Source: Welwitschia mirabilis | Lineage: Eukaryota; Gnetophyta; Gnetopsida; Welwitschiales | Assembly: GCA_051453625.1 (NCBI GenBank) | Contig: JBOZIK010000001.1 | Location: 128,118,504 to 128,182,503, forward strand | Direction: 5' to 3' | DNA length: 64,000 nt | Shown here: one piece after another, positions 60,534-64,000 of the stretch | Numbering within the stretch: the stretch's first letter is position 1 | Layout: the number at the start of each line of letters is the position of its first letter | Notes under the pieces: generated by a model | Told to the model about the DNA's origin: nothing | Database searches by the model: none | The model's input: the letters and a program-made list of their open reading frames with translations, nothing else | Made by a program: the position numbers and the translations under genes

Positions 60534-61300
60534 AGCATCTAAAAATAGCTAAGAAGAGGCATGAATATCTCAAAAGCTAAATGTGACAAGCCTTAATCAT
60601 TATCCTGAGTATCCTTAAAATAAATGTTAGAAGGTTCATTTGCTTCCCCTATCTAAATACTACTAGCATCTATAAATGTGCCACCATGATATGATTGTTA
60701 TGGAAGGAAATGTTGATGTCATGGATCAATCTTGTATATAAAATTTGATAGGAAAATAATAGATGTATCACTAGAACTCCAACCCTAATACTAATAACAT
60801 CATTTGGAATATCTAACACTATGCTATAAGCATAGCACTCCTTTATTCCACTAGCTAAATGGAAATGCATGCTTATAATGCCACCTAAGTTAGTCATTGT
60901 AGAAATATAGCTCAAGATAATCAATATCTCATGGCCACAGATAGTAGCTATAATCATATTAACTAAGCAGTCATTAACATCAAACCTCCACTTAATATAC
61001 ATGGTATCATAGAACTCTCTTATCTTAAAGGAAAAATATGTACCACATGCATTCAAAATCCACTTGGCCCAAATATATGATAGTATTTGATTCATCTCTA
61101 GTTATATCTAACTCATAAATTTACCAAAGTATCTCTCGACTGAAATAGAGAATATCTGAATGAAATGGGACTGATCCTAATGAGGTGGAAGATGAACTAG
61201 CTCTGCACACTCAATCTTAGATGGTATCAATGGGCCTACCTCTTACTCTGATGCCTCAGCCTCTACCTCTGCCTCTGCCTATCTATCTCATTATGTGTTT
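60534..61300 (-). pseudogene. Extra ORF (env-position protein) of Athila-like copy H
   Basis: The stretch 60670-61095 is open for 141 codons on the minus strand, unusually long for this window: MNQILSYIWAKWILNACGTY, IREFYDTMYIKW, GHEILIILSYISTMTNLGGI, MHFHLASGIKECYAYSIVLD, LYTRLIHDINISFHNNHIMV. It is homologous along its length to 41640-42120 of element E. Upstream codons to about 61290 encode an acidic Glu/Ala stretch from CCTCTG repeats and VERYFGKFMS, matching VKRHFEDFIS of E, so the true start is further right than the first Met of the open piece. Downstream similarity continues to the gap. Function unknown. Confidence 0.65.
61248..61285. repeat. Short CCTCTG hexamer repeat
   Basis: CCTCAGCCTCTACCTCTGCC and a few more units; on the minus strand it lies within the acidic N-terminal part of the extra ORF. 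Confidence 0.75.
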
Positions 61301-63620
61301 GGTCTAATCAATCACAACCTATAGCGCATCATGGGAGGTATAGTGGAAGTTACTAAAATATCTCATGTGAATTCCAAAATGATCCATAAACTTATTTTTT
61401 ATGTAAAAATTAGAAAAATATATTTTGGCCTCCTCCAAGAGAATCAGTACATCTCATATTACCTAATTGGGCAAAGAAAAAGTATAAAACATGAGAGAAA
61501 TTGAAAAGTATAAAATAGGTAGGACCATAGAAGTTCAAAAATAAAAGTGCTCAAATAAAAAATCTAATTTAATAGAGACATATAGCTCATCATCTTGATT
61601 AATTTAAAAATAAGGACCACCACTTTTTGATTTATTATTTATAATAAAATGAGTTTCAAAGATAAAAACCTAATTATACCTTGTAAAATACACAAAATTA
61701 AATATCTCATAAAATACTTAATGAAAATTAGATCCATAAGTACCAAATTAAAGAGCATAAAAAACTAATCAATAGATGTGAAAACTATGATCTAAAAGGC
61801 TCAAAAGGGAAAGGGGAAAAAATAAAAAATGATGAGGAAGAGAAAAACATACCTCATTTTTAAAAATTTGTTGAAATCTTGTGATCCAAGGTATGAAATC
61901 AGTTGATGCAAGATCCAAAACATTGGTGGACCCTAACGTGATACATGGATCATGAAAGAATGGAGAGAAATAGCTTAATAATAAAGGGAAAAAATGTGGA
62001 AAAAGAAGTTTAGCCATGGTTTTAATGCACTATCATGTAGTCACACCATATGAACACCAACCCTAGGACAACTATTAGAAAATCTCATATTGTCATCTGC
62101 CTAGTTTTTTGGATAATAGAATAGATAACAAGACTTAAAAAAATTTTAAAACAAAAAGAAAATATTAATTAAAAAAGTTAGCCTTAGATATCATCGTGAA
62201 GCATCTAAATTAATCAAAAAAATTTAAAAGAATGATGAATAACCATGACAAATAAGAATAAGAAATAAGAAAAACTCTAAAGAATCAAAAGATAGGATAA
62301 TAAAAAAAATGTACTAAGTAAGATGAAGCATAATAAAGAAGACTAAAAAAAAGTGTCAGAACTAAAAAATGATTACAAAAAAATAGGTAAAACTCTAAAT
62401 AACTAAAAAGAACATCATGAAAGTCATAAATAACATCATCTAATTTGAACAAAATATCATCTAGTTAAAATGAAAAAATAAAGTTAACTTTATTTGATAA
62501 AACAACACAAGCAAAAATGAAAATAACAAGGAAACTAATGAATGATAAGGTCCTAAAAATGATGATGAAAAAGTATGAAAATGTCTTTGAAATAATAAAC
62601 TAAGCAACCAAAGAAAAAATAAAGAAAAATAATAACTAGAAACATGAAGAAGATAGTGTACCTACCATAAATCCTAACCTAGCAAACTCCCTTAGAAGAC
62701 ATCATAAAGCCACTTAAGTAAAGGTGCATGATAAAATGTGTCAATTCTATTAAGTTCCACTTAAAAAGTAGTACTTATAATGATACCAAAGATCAAGTGC
62801 TTTAAATAATGAATGATAAGAATAAGAGCTACTTAGAAATGAACTTACTTGCTCACATCTCAAAACACACCCGAATTCTTAAAAGTGAAATGATCATGTG
62901 GGAATACTAAGAGCTTAAGAAATAAGCAATGCCTCTAATGACAACAAGAACACCACTAACCCCATAGTCTCAAAGTTTAATTACTACTTTCTATGGTGAG
63001 GAAAGTGGAATCATAATAAGAGACATAAGAACCTAGGAAGCATGACCAACTAACCCCCTAGTAAAGTTCCCATAGCTACCAATATTGCCAAAGGTTTCTC
63101 ATGAAAATATTTATCCCAGTGTGGTCAAACATCATGCTAACCATGTATTTTAGCATAAATACAATAGATCATTATCATTATTCTTTTCTCTTTTTTTCCT
63201 CAATTAATTTTCATATAATCACACTCTTAAATAAAATAAAGGTAAACAGGTGAGATGAGATATAGAAAAGAACACACCTAAACAACCAAATACCTCACAT
63301 CATTGCAAAAAATACAAGAATCAAGGCATCTTCCTTTAAAATTAAGTTCATAGTTATGTAAATACCTTAAGATTAGGTAAATCCAGTCTTATCACTATAA
63401 AATGCGCAAGTACAAATACTAGTGATGGAAACTTTTTAAAGTAAATACATAAGTTAAGTTAGAAATGATTAAGTGATATAATAATATTCACCAAAGAAAT
63501 TAGCTAAGAGATAAGTTAGATAATAGTAGAGAGGAAGTTATCCTCATTTAGGATAACCTCCAAGAAATTTCCTTTATTATGTTCAATGCTATGTTGAAAG
63601 TTTTTATATATTTTCAACAT
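61301..63620 (-). other. Spacer of copy H between integrase and extra ORF
   Basis: Collinear on the minus strand with 39240-41500 of element E; for example the AAAAATGAGGTATGTTTTTC block near 61850 matches 40935. Very A-rich between 62100 and 62650. The open frame at 61769-62017 is inside this spacer and not supported as a gene. Confidence 0.65.
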
Positions 63621-64000
63621 TTTATCTGTTAACTTTCTGAATCTCACTAGTGTCTAAGTCAGAAATCTTAATAAAGCCATCAGAATGTACTTTCTTTATA
63701 TGATAAGAACTTAACCATTTAGAGTTCAACTTATTATGTAAAAGATACACTTTATTGTTGTACAAAAAAACAAGTTGACTAGGTTCAAACTTTTTATGAA
63801 GTAATTTTTTATCATGTTTAAACTTAGCTTGGGATTTGTGAATGAGTTCATGATGTATGGCATGCATAAGTTTTTCATTTAAATAGTTAAGTTGAGCTAA
63901 TCTATTTTAAATATTTCTGTGAAGGTCTACAAATTCAGTTAATGGGAAAAATGATAAGAGTATAATACATATCAACTAAAAAAATACAAATCTTTTCATA
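63621..64000 (-). pseudogene. Integrase C-terminal domain, Athila-like, second copy (H2)
   Basis: The open frame 63622-63867 reads MHAIHHELIHKSQAKFKHDK, KLLHKKFEPSQLVFLYNNKV, LLHNKLNSKWLSSYHIKKV, SDGFIKISDLDTSEIQKVNR, the Athila-type integrase C-terminal module. It continues off the right edge towards the core. This is the integrase expected upstream of the extra ORF of copy H. The Met at 63867 is not a real start. Confidence 0.85.

Noticed and set aside
1-64000. Host protein-coding, tRNA or rRNA genes
   Set aside because: I looked for conserved coding outside the retroelements and for obvious RNA gene blocks by eye and saw none; a covariance-model scan would be needed to exclude tRNAs fully.

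Overview
The window looks like gene-poor, repeat-packed nuclear DNA from a flowering plant. It is strongly AT-rich and CpG dinucleotides are scarce. Every stretch of recognisable protein coding belongs to a decayed LTR retrotransposon, mainly Ty3/gypsy of the Athila/Tat and chromovirus types. Runs of N (100-101, 180, 44 and 10 bases) show it is part of a scaffolded draft assembly. I found no intact host gene, tRNA, rRNA or CRISPR array. The species cannot be told from the sequence.

Layout. 1-5303 (minus): element A, a Ty3/gypsy internal region in the order gag-PR-RT-RH-INT, read right to left, with a primer-binding-site-like motif at 5282-5299 and its 5' LTR presumably to the right. 9020-11043 and beyond (minus): element B, a gag relic, a leader with an embedded foldback element (10133-10293), a primer-site relic (11019-11036) and a putative LTR further right. 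12-20 kb: mostly anonymous AT-rich DNA with several decayed tandem repeats (17-bp, about 70-bp, about 50-bp and 77-bp units) and a (CA)n tract. 20.1-23.9 kb: a weak copia-like trace ending in a polypurine/LTR-like hairpin. 24561-30657 (plus): element D, an LTR retrotransposon with both LTRs (about 1.06-1.1 kb) but a 3.9-kb interior without a recognisable polymerase. 30665-43680 (plus): element E, an Athila-like element with 5' LTR, tRNA-Asp-type primer site, gag, PR, RT, a duplicated RH-INT block around an assembly gap, an extra env-position ORF, a polypurine tract and a truncated 3' LTR. 45985-56288 (minus): element F, a chromovirus-like element whose right half carries a (TATG)n tract and a 100-bp tandem array of about 17 units (51130-52860). 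55781-57215: three head-to-tail copies of the F/G-family LTR. 56788-60065 (minus): element G, a second copy of the F family, cut off inside its RT region. 60066-64000 (minus): fragments of a second Athila-like copy (H) of the E family, with two integrase C-termini flanking an env-position ORF.

As a working unit, only the retrotransposon life cycle is represented: LTR promoters, tRNA primer sites, Gag, protease, reverse transcriptase/RNase H, integrase and polypurine tracts. None of the elements can be autonomous now. Reading frames are broken mainly by TAA, TAG or TGA where the family has Gln, Arg or Trp, and LTR pairs differ largely by transitions, the expected trace of long-term cytosine methylation. 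The most interesting structures are the 100-bp array inside element F, the triple LTR, the RH-INT duplication in E, and the env-position ORF kept in two diverged copies. I do not see evidence of a previously undescribed host system.
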